Positions 53,801 through 64,000 of a stretch of DNA of 64,000 nt are shown here, in pieces; position 1 is the first letter of the stretch; every line of letters starts with the position of its first letter. Position numbers and translations under genes: made by a program. The notes beneath the pieces are model-generated. The model made no database searches and had not been told where the DNA came from. It saw nothing but the letters and a program-made list of their open reading frames with translations. The stretch comes from Nymphaea colorata (lineage: Eukaryota > Streptophyta > Magnoliopsida > Nymphaeales > Nymphaeaceae), in NCBI RefSeq assembly GCF_008831285.2, contig NW_022204507.1, positions 2,048,001 through 2,112,000 of the forward strand. The letters run 5' to 3'.

Positions 53801-54680
53801 GACTAATTAGGAAAAATGGATCTGAATCCAAGGATTAAAGTCATGACCTGAAAATTTTATATAATTATTGTTCTAATTTTGAAATGACAGATGTATAGAA
53901 ATTCAAACTCACGTTAATAAGCCTCATGATCCAAAATCAAGGTAAAAGATCCAGTAGATTTGATCTTGTATTAATAATAAAATATTCTAAGATCCAAATT
54001 CTGAGAAAACAAATCCAAATCTAATGATTGTCATAGTTTAAAATCTTGTATTTGGGCATGATTCTATGGGAATTGATCTATGGTTTTATTATCCAAAACT
54101 CAACATATGAAATCCAATCCAAAATCCAAGGCCTGAGATCCAAGATCCAAAATCTAAGGTCTGACATCCAAAATTCAATATCTAGGATTTACAGTTCGAG
54201 AGCCAAAATCCAAGATCTAGAATTCAAAATCCACAATATGAGATTTATGATCCAAAATCCATGATTACATATTTAGAGTCCAAGATAATGATTGTCATAG
54301 TTTAAAATCTTGTATTTGGGCATGATTCTATGGGAATTGATCTATGGTTTTATTATCCAAAACTCATCATATGAAATCCAATCCAAAATCCAAGGCCTGG
54401 TATCCAAGATCCAAAATCTAAGGTCTGACATCCAAAATTCAATATCTAGGATTTACAGTTCGAGAGCCAAAATCCAAGATCTAGAATTCAGAATCCACAA
54501 TCTGAGATTTATGATCCAAAATCCATGATCACATATTTAGAGTCCAAGATTTGAAATCCAATACTTGAGATCCAAAATACAAAATCCATAACTTGAAGTA
54601 TGATGTTTGAGATCCATAATTTGAGATTCATAATGTAAGATCAATAATCTAAAATTCATCATCTATTATTGTGATTATTG
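53800..54680. repeat. GATCCAAAATC-type short-repeat field
   Basis: The words GATCCAAAATCC, GAAATCCAA and GAGATCCA recur every 10-25 bp across nearly 900 bp in imperfect form. It encloses the 264-bp tandem duplication. Confidence 0.75.
54023..54550. repeat. 264-bp tandem duplication, two nearly identical copies
   Basis: Copy 1 is 54023-54286 and copy 2 is 54287-54550. By eye they differ at about six positions. Each contains a 72-codon open frame starting MYLGMILWELIYGF, which has no recognisable family and is an artefact of the repeat rather than a gene. Confidence 0.92.
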
Positions 54681-54959
54681 ACTTCTAAATCCAAAGGCAT
54701 GATAATATCATGTTTTAAGATTAAATCCAATTGAAATCTAGGATTTTGATGAGTAGGGCTAGGTCGGCCACAGGGCTAGGTTCGGTTTCGCCAAAGCGAC
54801 TTTACCTACCTAAGGATGATTTGATTGTAGTAAATATGCTTGATCCTAGTCAAACCATATGATTTGTGATATAAACTCAATTCGACTTGTGTAGATGGAT
54901 ATTGAGGAAATTGATTAGATCCACATCATGCGATCAGGTTCAGACATAGTGGAGTCTAA

Positions 54960-55260
54960 TAGCCTGTTTGGATGGAGGGAGAGGGAGAGAAAGGAATGGA
55001 AAGAAAGCATTTCCTATGTTTGGATGATTAGTTAATATGGAGGGAAAAGAAGGGAGATGTAATAACTGTATTTGGATGTAAGGGAAAAGAAAGAAAAGGG
55101 AGAGAAAGAAAATGAGTTTTTAATGTAATTTCAATCCCTCCGAAAATGGAGAGATTGGAAGGAAAAGGAATGGATGATCATTTCCTTTCCTTTCTTCTCC
55201 TTTCCCTCCCCATTCTCTTTCATTCCCTTTCCCTTCCATCCATTCCTTTGGTTTGGGCTA
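54960..55260. mobile_element. Foldback MITE-like element, about 300 bp
   Basis: The left end GCCTGTTTGGATGGAGGGAG and the right end CCATTCCTTTGGTTTGGGC are flanked by TA on both sides. The left half is almost all purine (GGAGAAAGGAATGG words) and the right half almost all pyrimidine (CCTTTCCTTTCTTCTCC words), so the element can fold on itself. The end resembles the GGCCTGTTTGGATGG-type MITE ends common in plants. Superfamily not determinable. Confidence 0.55.
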
Positions 55261-57900
55261 GGTCTTAGAGAACTGAACTAAAATTGACTCCACATCTCCA
55301 TGAACTAGGTTTTTTGAAATCATGTAAAAAGTCGATTTTGAAAACATTTTTAGAAAACTATGATTTTAAATAGTTTTTTCATGAAAACTGGACTATATTC
55401 AGGTTTTCACGTACCTAGGCTAATAACACATGGTATGCGACTACCTAACATGGATTGGTTTTAGACAAGGGGTGCATGATGATCCAAGTACGTGTTAAAA
55501 TAGATGTGCAATGCATGACTAATGAAAGCATGAAAGAAATATAGTCTATTATACATGAAGCAAAAGCAAAAGGCAAGAAATTATGAAATTGAAATAGAAA
55601 AGAGAAAAGAGAGAGAAACATACTATAACGAGGATGTGTGCACTAAATTCTTTCGAAAATTAAACTATATGGATGAATTCTAATTTGAAAACAAGAAAAG
55701 CGTTAAAACTGGAAAAGATGAAGGTTACTTTGAGATAGACTTGATGACATTTAGAGTCATGAGTGCAATTCCCACACCTAACCTTGTTGATCTTTGGAAA
55801 TTCATTTGAAAACATTATTATTGTGGATTTTATCATTTTTAGATCCAAGTTTGAAACCTACTTTTATGGAAGATGGCTTAGGATATGGGAATAAGCTTTT
55901 ACTGGATTTATAGATCGACCAAAATCATTTGGATGTGGATTTGAAAATCCGTTTATTTACAAATGAGTTTTGGAATTTGAATTTAATATGAGATTTTGGA
56001 TAGAACTTGGGTATAGATCTGAAATCTAATTTATTTGGATCCAAATATAACTTGGTTAAGTTTATGTTCAAATATAAAATCAAATTTTTATTTAATTTGA
56101 GAACACATTTATTTTATACTTAGAAACTTATTGAAATTTGGCACTTTTAGACATGGACCGAGGAAATGGATTATGAATTTGGAGAATTGATTTGAAAACC
56201 CTGGTTTGATGAAATTGGCATGAATTGAATCTGCCCAGGTATGGATTTTATAAACTATATTTGGATTTTAAAATGGTGGTCTATAAAATTGGATTTGTTT
56301 AATGAAATGATATTGGATATGATTTTGAAAACCAGATTGAGTTTTAAATTTGAGGTTCTGAATTTGAAAGCCATTTGAAAATATTGTTAATGTCGCCTCC
56401 GGTATGGCTTGAATGCATTGAAAGGAATAAGCCTTGGGCTAAAGAGGTATTGCGAGAGGAGAACTTGGCCATGCATGTGCTTCCATCAAATAAGCGATAA
56501 TCCTCAAGACGCCAACTGAAGAGTTCTCTCCATCTAGAGACACGCAGATCGATGCTTGACACTCGCTTAGGTAAGCTTTCGATGGGATGTCATTGATTCA
56601 ACTAAATGAATTGTGGTTTCCCCAACCACACATTCAAATAGGAACAACCTAGCCAACAAGCAATTATTAAAGATTTACAAATAACGACACCCAACCGGGC
56701 AGGACCCTAGCACAAAATCCAAAAAATAAAAATTTCTAAATTGCCCCTAAGTTTCACTTAAACATGCATGTACCCATCCCCAATCAAATCATACGATCTG
56801 AATCCAAATATTGAGAAATCACGTTGGCCGTTCATTGCTCTCCTTTCAATTTTCTTAGGTGGTCAAGGCAAAATAAAAAATGATGAGGTAGATGCCACCA
56901 CACTTTATCTTGAAAACCACCAACTAAAAAGAAAACTTTAGTCTTCTATTGACAGAAATATTTGGTTAGGATTGATGATATGGGAAAGAGAATTAAATTC
57001 TCTTTCATTTTCGAAATTATTAGACCCACCTAGTCCACATGCAAGAACTAGGTGAGTCTAGGTTCAGTCAAAGCCACAGGCTTTGATTGGACTCTAATTT
57101 AGTTATTTTTATTCTAGAACCGAGATTGCTATCTAATTCTAGTTTGAACCTTGATTTTAATTTGCTTATTTCACTTGACCATACATCTTTGGCATTTTAC
57201 CAACTTGGCTCAATCTTTTTGGAGAGTGTGTACCAAATTGATTGAACTTTCACTGAGCATAATTCACTTACTCGGTATTTCAAGTTCTTTCAACTTGTGG
57301 AGTTAGATCATGTGATCATATGCTCTTGATTATATAAATTGATTTGAAATAACACCGAATTAAAGTTTCTAAGATTTTCATTTAGAACTTGCATGGACAT
57401 TTCAGTCCATAATTCTAGTATTGGAGGAACTGAGTATTGGAGGAATTGACTAAGTCAATGTTTAGTTTGGATAAGGAACTTTAAGTCCAAATCATGAGAT
57501 GAAATTGGATTTCAGACCTAGCTCATTGGCTTTGGTATATCTTGATTTTTAGAGCTCTATTCTAGCACTAATTGAAGTTTTGAAGCTTAAGTCTAGCTAA
57601 AGCTTGAACGTGAAATCTTGTTTTATATCCAGTATAGGATTAGAATTGAGAATTCAGAGTTCCATGTGAGCTCAGAGCTTAAATTATTGAATGAAGATTG
57701 CAAGTGACTCCTAGACTTCACTCTAGGGCTTGGGTGTGGTCGGCATCGAAGTACTTTACTTCTGACTTTGCTTAAAAGATTTTGTAGAATTTTGAAATTG
57801 CCGCTGGAATTCAGATGACAAAAACTCGAGCAATTACCATAAAAAAAGATTCATATGAGGTTGATACAGAAATTTTGTGACTAAGGAGAATCTCACGTTT
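55261..57900. other. Intergenic, no gene recognised
   Basis: AT-rich, with short GGATTTGAAAATC-like words scattered over 55800-56350. No open frame of recognised family, RNA gene or structured repeat was found. Confidence 0.35.
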
Positions 57901-60900
57901 TCTTGAGCAAATGTCCAAACCTGGCCACAACACCACCAACCTAGCATCTACACATCCCGTGTCCGATCCGTCACCGAGCAACATAGGTAACCTCTCAAAT
58001 TCTTATCTTTCACGTGTAATGGATGTTGAATGGGTGATAGACTTTGGAGCCTCTAATCACATGACTAGTCATGATTGAAGTTTAAATGTTGTTAATAATG
58101 ATCAAATGTGTTTATACAGCTAATGGCTCAAGAATGGTAGTGGCAGGAACAAACAAGGAAAATTTTCTTGATCAATAAGAAAGATTTTGATGTTCTTATT
58201 AGTCCTAAGATTGCCTGTAATCTCGTCTCTGTTATTAAAATTACAAAGTCTCATAATTGTTTAGTTATCACATCTCCCAAGGATGTGATCTTTCAAGACA
58301 TGAACAAGAAGACAATGATTATCAAGGACCAAACATATAGTTGAGTGTGATGGGCTCCACATTATCAAGCAGCCTGTTAAAGCCTTTATTTGTCACATAT
58401 TGTCGAACATGGATTTTAGTCTGTGGCACTCACACATCTTGATCTTGCCCAATATACAACTTTGAAATTTATGCTTCCTGAGTTGTCTTGTAGTAAGTTA
58501 TCTTGTGATGTTAGCGAACTTGATAAAACTATTCATTTGCCTTATAAAATTTATAAGTTTAGAAGTATAGAGTTGCTTGATTTATTACATTCTAATGTAT
58601 GGAGCCTGGCCCGATTGTGTCTATGTTTTGTTTTAAATATTATGGTACTTTTATTGATAACAAATCATGTGTATCATGGCTAAATATCTTAAAGCATAAG
58701 CATGAGGTAGCAGAAAGTATTCAAAACTTTCTACAATATGGTAGTTAGTTTGGATTGAAAATTAAAATGTTAGATCTAATAATGGTGGAGGTAGATAAAT
58801 GATGTATTGATAACCTTTTTAGATGAAAAAAATATTATGCTACAAACTCTTGGGTTGACAGTCCTCAACAAAATGAGGTTGTTGAATGCAAAAATCGACA
58901 ACTCCTCAATGTTTCTCACTCTATTATGTTCCATATGAAGGTTCCACAATTTTTTTTTGGGCTGATGGATTGTTTGCAGCATACTATCTTATAAATTGTC
59001 TGCCAAATTCTAGTGTAGAAACCAGGTTTCTATGGAAATTTTGCGAGAAAAAATTCTCCCTAAATCATGTTAAGGTATTTGGTTGAAAGTGCTTTGTTCA
59101 CGTACAAGAAAACATGTGTAATAAGCTTGAACCGCAAGCCATCAAATGTATTTTTGCAGGATATTGCACTTTAAAGAATGGATTCAAATGTTTTGATATA
59201 GTCACGAAATGTCTTTTTATAACTCGGGACATCAAGTTCTATGAAAGAGAACCTAATTTTATGAAGTCTATTCCTAAGAATATAAAATAAAGTCATGAGA
59301 AGAGCATAGATATGAACATTATTCTTTCAATGCCAAATTTCTCTCTGAACCCTCAACTTCAGTTTGTTGAAGGAAGTACTTTCAAAGCCATGAGTAATGG
59401 GACTATTGATGCTGCACCCATGATGGAGAACATGGTTGTTGAAGAACCAGCTCATCAGATCTAGAGTAATAGGGAACTTACGCGATCCATTTGAATTTTC
59501 ATACCATCATCCAAACTAAGAACTTAATACCTTTACTGCTCCCATTTAAAGCCTATTGTTCACTCTATAGAAGAACAATTTGATCTCAGTAGGCTTGGGG
59601 AAGGCTGTCGAATGTTTATGGCAATTGCCTATGCTCAAAACAAACCCTCATTGTTTTCCCATTTAGAGATTCTAAGTGGAAAGAAGCTATGAATGAGGAG
59701 TTGAAAGTATTAAAGAAAAATAAAACTTGGACTATGGTGTCATTACCTCATAAGAAGACTACAAGATGCTGCTGGATATATAAAATCAAATACAACAATG
59801 ATGGATCAATTGAATGATATAAGGGAAGGCTCGTTGTTAAAGGGTATACATAGAGAGAGGGAATGACTTCACTAAGGTCTTTGCTCCTATAGCCAAAAGG
59901 AGTTATATATGGATCTTACTATCAGTTGCTACAAATAAAAATTGATGTCTACTGCAACTAGATATTAAAAATATGATTTCCAAGTCACAATCATAACACT
60001 GGAAAGGTGCGCAAGCTTCAAAAATTTATCGATGGCTTAAAACAGTCTCCCTGGGCATGGTTTTTGAAGTTGAGTAGTGTCCTTATTGAAAAGGAATTCA
60101 AAGGCAGTATTGCCCAACTAAACCTTATTTATATCTTGTATTGATAGTGGCTTCATGATATTATTGGTCAATATAGATGATACCATAGTGGCAGGAGATG
60201 AGAGACAGTTGATTCGGGTGGTAAAAGACACTCTCCATGGCAAATTTGAGATTAAGGACCTTGGAAATTTGTGGTATTTTCTAGTTATTGAACTAGCCCA
60301 CTTAGATAAAGCTATGCTTCTGTGTCAAAGGAAATATATGTTAGACCTCTTAAAAGACACAAGGATGTTGGAATCCAAAGTTGTGGTGACAGGGTTCAAC
60401 ATCTAGTGGGGAAACATCGTTCACTTAACTATCACTTGTCCTAATTTCTCCTATGTAGTCAGTGCTATCAATCAGTTCATGCATCAACCTATAACAATTC
60501 CTATGGAAGAGGCTCAGAAGATTCTATGATATTTGAAGGGTAGTCCTGGCAAAGGTATCCTTATGAAAAGAAATGCAACATGGACATCGTTGGGTTCACT
60601 AATGCTGACTGCATTAGGGACCCTAATGATAGAAGGTTGACTATAGGTTTTTGTACATTCCTTGGAGGAAATCCTGTCACTTGAAAGAGTAAAAAACAAT
60701 CAATGATTGCTCAAACTAGAGCAGAAGCAAAGTATAGAGTCCTGGCATTGGCACCTATGAGTTGATTTGGATTAAGTCTCTGTTAACTGGGTCTTATCAT
60801 GAAGCAGCTTATGGAGCTTAAATGTAACAATATAGCCATATACATTAGTACTGGTGTCGTTTTTCAAGAGAGGACCAAACATATAGTGGTGGATTGGTAT

Positions 60901-61036
60901 TTTGTCGAAAGAATCTGTTACATTTCATGTCACTAGTCAAGATCAATTGGCAGATGTGCCTTTACATAGCGAACGACACATGAGGATGGTTGACAAGTTG
61001 AGACAGATCAGGATCTATGCACCAACTTGAGGGGGA
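57900..61036 (+). mobile_element. Decayed Ty1/copia element, protease to polypurine tract
   Basis: It starts near the gag-protease junction and contains EWVIDFGASNHMTSHD (58030), integrase words (near 58420-59080: PYEGSTIFFWADGLFAAYYL), KCIFAGYCTLKNGFKCFD (59147) and RT WKEAMNEELKVLKKNKTW (59678). RT continues with LLVNIDDTIVAGDERQ (60158) in place of YVDD, and RNase H follows to 60950. The polypurine tract CTTGAGGGGGAG lies at 61026-61037. Stops and frameshifts are numerous. LTRs and gag are missing or unrecognised. Confidence 0.82.
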
Positions 61037-63744
61037 GCATCTCATCGTTCTTACCATTATAACCAACCTCCCTTTCCCTTCTCGTTTGTGTTTGTCTTTG
61101 GTAACTCTACTTGAGTTTGGTAGTTTCTTTTGTGTGCCATTGCATTTTCCTTGTGAGGTTGTTTTCTTGCTAATGCTCATGAGATGGCCATCAAAAAGTT
61201 TTTGTATGGCCTTCATGGCTGTGTGTTCAATGAACAAGCAAAGTGAAATATTCTCATCATGGATGTAGGCTACAACACTGAACCACGTAAGTTTCTGGTG
61301 TTCTCATGATTGTACGTGTGACTTTTTGTCTTTGTTGTGCATACATAGTTCATGACACTTTTAATCCTAGGCTTCGCCAAACTCAAGCCCCATGCTCATA
61401 GCACAAGGTTGAAAGAGCACAACTCAAGCTTTCCCAAGCTGATCTGAGACAAACTTTACTGGTGATCGACTAGAGGTAAAGCTGCTTCTAAGACTCCAGG
61501 TGGCCCAAACAGATTCCATGGATATCCTTATATTAGTTAAAGAGAATGATTATGAAAAAGCAGAAGCTGGCGGAACGAAAAAACAAAAGTGAGAGGAAAA
61601 TGAACTAGGAAAACCAAGTCCCAAAACAATAGTGAAGCCCGATATATTTGCTAGAGAGGCACTCACCATATATCTTAGGGTTTAGGGGCACTTTATATAA
61701 TGAATATGCAAAAATTTGGAGTCAACCAATATATAAATAAGGGAATTTTATTGGATTGTGTGGCAATTGCTCACACATGCCCACATGTGACTTTCCCATG
61801 TCCCAAATTGGGGCTGGTTGAACACATAGTCACATATGCATGTAACTATGAATCCACTTAAATCTCTCACTAATCTAAACCCACTTTAAAAAGCCCATGA
61901 GGAACTATCCAATCAGATACAATATTGCTAGTGTGCCCAAACCAGAAATTTTGGATCCCAAAACCAAGAAGTCAACCAAACTTGACCGAGACGTAAGCCT
62001 ATCGGACCCAAAAATTTCCCATACCTATTGGACTTGGACCTCACCTCTTACCAACCATCAATGAAAGATGTAGTGCATGAAGTTACGGATCTGCTAATAC
62101 ATACCCTGCAAGTGAATTTTGAAAGTGTGGATAGCATGGTACTTGTATCCGACATTCCCATTGCTAGTGAAACTGAAAATGCTACAGAGGACTGCATATG
62201 GTTCAAAGTGCCACAAAATTTGTCTCAATTTTTTAGTCATTTCCTGCAGAAAATAAAACTTCAAACCTCAAGATTGTAACATGAGAACAAGTGAAACGGA
62301 AGTGTCAGGACTCAAGGGAGAGTCTCTCTGAACCTCAGGAGAATGATGCAGGAGTTGTAACTAAGGTAACCGTGGCGCCCGAAATCCATCAGGAACTTGT
62401 TCATTTTTCTATTTTGATATTTGTTCATTCCCTGGCTTAGGTATCTAAAAAAATTAGATATTGTCAGATTTAGTTAGTATGAACCATCTTAATAGGACTA
62501 TCCAATTTAGTTTGAACGTGGATGCGTTTTACAATCGATGGTCTTAAAATGAATTATGTAGTCTCGCCCTGGTTTCTCTTCATTCCTTCTCCAGCTTCCG
62601 TTGAATTCTTGCTTTGAGTAGGGCCTTTTTATAGGGTTTAAGAACAAATAACCCTCCTAATCCTTTGCATGGCACCATAACTAAAGAACTCAGTGGAACT
62701 CTAGCTATCCTAAACCAAGAGAATACTGAATTGTGTCAAATTAATGCCATCGGCTAGAAACCATATCGGGAAACCTGACATGATTCCAAAATAAAATTAG
62801 AGTCAGCTTTTTCTGTTCTAGGCCCAAAGAGTTGGACAAGATAGGTGAACCATGGCCTTCAGGTTCGACTTCTATGGAAGTCACTTCTTCGTGCAAGCTA
62901 AAACTAATTTGAAAAAGAAAAAAGAACTCTTGACGAGCGAAGCTTTTTTCGTACGGCAACAAAGGAGTATGACTAGCAATCAAATCACATCCACCAAACA
63001 CCTGAAAAGGCCTGAAAAAACTTGGCCGCTTAAGCATGTCCACGCGGCTCTGAAAAGCTACAAAAAAATAGGAATGGAAAAAGAAAGAGCAGAGATCAAT
63101 TTTGCTTTCACAAACACCCACAGATCAATTAGTGAAATTGTTCTGCCTGCTCATTTACCTGTTGGGCCCAAAACTGAAATTCCAATTTTTGGTGTTCACT
63201 CATTAATGAATAGTATTCATACAATATAACAAGTTATATCCTGGAGTAGAATGCGGGAAAGACAACTATCTCTGTCCTTGATATACTGGAAAGAACCATC
63301 TCCAGTAGGTGATATACTGGGGATTGTTATCGCCTCATGGGCACAAGGGCCCAAGAAATGCCGCAGAACGATGAATGAACCTCAACTGGCATATAGTACA
63401 AAGTTTACTCGAAGAAGAAGTTATTCTCCCAACAGTTTGTGGAGGGCATCCTCCAGTCATATCAGCATTCACCAGATGATCCTCCCAGAAATTTGACAAG
63501 GACATTAGAAACTTTTACAAGTTCTCTCTATCGTTTCTCCAAATGTTAAATAAAAAACTTCACTGCAGTGAGCTTGATGAGCTGAAAATGGCAGCTAAAC
63601 TGTTACCCTTGCGTGAAGACATGAGAAAACCCATCGAAAACCCTACTGCTGTCATAACCATCATCACAGCTATGTTTTCCTCGTCACCAAACCAATAGTC
63701 AGCCGCAGGAATAGCTGGTGCCACCATCCAGTTAAAGCAAAACC
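61037..63744. other. Intergenic and 3' flank of the mitochondrial carrier gene
   Basis: The first few hundred bases may hold a truncated LTR of the copia element. Open frames at 62741-63121 (minus) and 62852-63229 (plus) overlap on opposite strands and show no recognisable family. The minus-strand 3' UTR of the carrier should occupy the last few hundred bases before 63745. Confidence 0.35.
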
Positions 63745-63937
63745 TTAGTCGAGATCAAGATTCTTTTTCATTGCTTCGTAAACAAGATATGTGATGCTAG
63801 CAGATGGCACCACTTTGAGCAAATTGGGAAACAGACCCTTGTAAAACCCTGAAAGACCTTCATGCTTCATGGTCCTCCAGAATACATCAGACATTCCCTC
63901 ATAGCCAGCACTTGCATTAGAACGCTGTGCCTGCATT
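63745..63937 (-). CDS. Last exon of a mitochondrial ATP-Mg/phosphate-type carrier
   Basis: Mitochondrial carrier (SLC25) proteins span the inner membrane with six helices and exchange nucleotides, phosphate or metabolites. This exon starts after TTTTCAG with A|ATGCAG, completing an Arg codon before MQAQ, and ends at TAA 63747-63745. It gives the third-repeat sequence [20 protein letters not shown], then [20 protein letters not shown] and MKKNLDLD. The end MKKNLxLD and [14 protein letters not shown] are characteristic of plant calcium-dependent ATP-Mg/phosphate carriers (APC type). Upstream exons, including any EF-hand region, lie beyond 64000, so calcium dependence is not seen here. The AMP/ATP carrier ADNT1 is a less good fit by its C-terminus. 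Confidence 0.85.
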
Positions 63938-64000
63938 CTGAAAAGGTGTCAGGTGTTAGAGAAAAGATGGCATGATATGCCTCCTGGAAAGTACTTATTA

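Noticed and set aside
54046-54528. Two 72-codon paralogous small proteins (MYLGMILWELIYGF)
   Set aside because: The similarity comes from the 264-bp DNA duplication. The peptide is a translation of GATCCAAAAT repeats.
62028-62279. 83-codon plus-strand frame
   Set aside because: It starts at TTG and is short, with no recognisable family.
62741-63229. Overlapping frames of about 125 codons on opposite strands
   Set aside because: They are mirror frames of the same low-complexity region without conserved motifs, in the likely 3' flank of the carrier gene.

Overview
The window is nuclear DNA from a flowering plant. It has GT-AG spliced genes whose products resemble plant proteins, copia, gypsy, hAT and CACTA (TNP2) transposon remnants, many microsatellites, and one short stretch resembling chloroplast ycf2. 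I cannot name the species. No rRNA, tRNA, CRISPR array or bacterial-type operon is visible.

Three host genes can be supported. (1) A small reticulon-like ER membrane protein gene on the + strand, 3474-6580: four exons, 172 aa, with one non-canonical GC-AG intron. (2) VPS36, the ESCRT-II subunit, on the - strand. Its ATG is at 46210 and its stop at 16921. Seven exons join into a 424-aa protein, and intron 1 alone is 26,991 bp (45583-18593). (3) The last exon of a mitochondrial ATP-Mg/phosphate-type carrier at 63937-63745 on the - strand; the rest of that gene lies beyond the right edge.

Layout. 1-2.3 kb: decayed copia gag and primer-binding site on the - strand, plus dispersed GC-rich repeats. 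3.2-6.6 kb: reticulon-like gene. 7.1-7.5 kb: TG/TA microsatellites and a 171-bp tandem duplication. 7.9-11.7 kb: decayed CACTA transposon on the - strand (TNP2, DUF4218-like, DUF4216-like and Transposase_24-like segments). 11.7-14.2 kb: two tandem-repeat arrays. 16.9-46.2 kb: VPS36. From left to right its intron 1 contains copia-1 (+), a copia fragment with LTR (-), gypsy-A (+), a ycf2-like plastid fragment, and a three-layer nest: gypsy-B (-), split by copia-outer (+), split by copia-inner (+, both LTRs and a CTTAT target duplication). A decayed hAT transposase (+) and gypsy-C (+) follow. 46.7-46.95 kb: CT/TA microsatellites upstream of VPS36. 51.5-53.4 kb: a second decayed CACTA copy (-). 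53.8-55.3 kb: a 264-bp tandem duplication and a foldback MITE-like element. 57.9-61.0 kb: decayed copia (+). 63.7 kb: carrier exon.

The host genes are unrelated housekeeping functions (ER shaping, endosomal sorting, mitochondrial transport) and form no pathway. The main result is that two VPS36 pieces about 27 kb apart are one gene. The reading frame and conserved protein continue exactly across an intron made almost entirely of transposons. I found no new defence or biosynthetic system.
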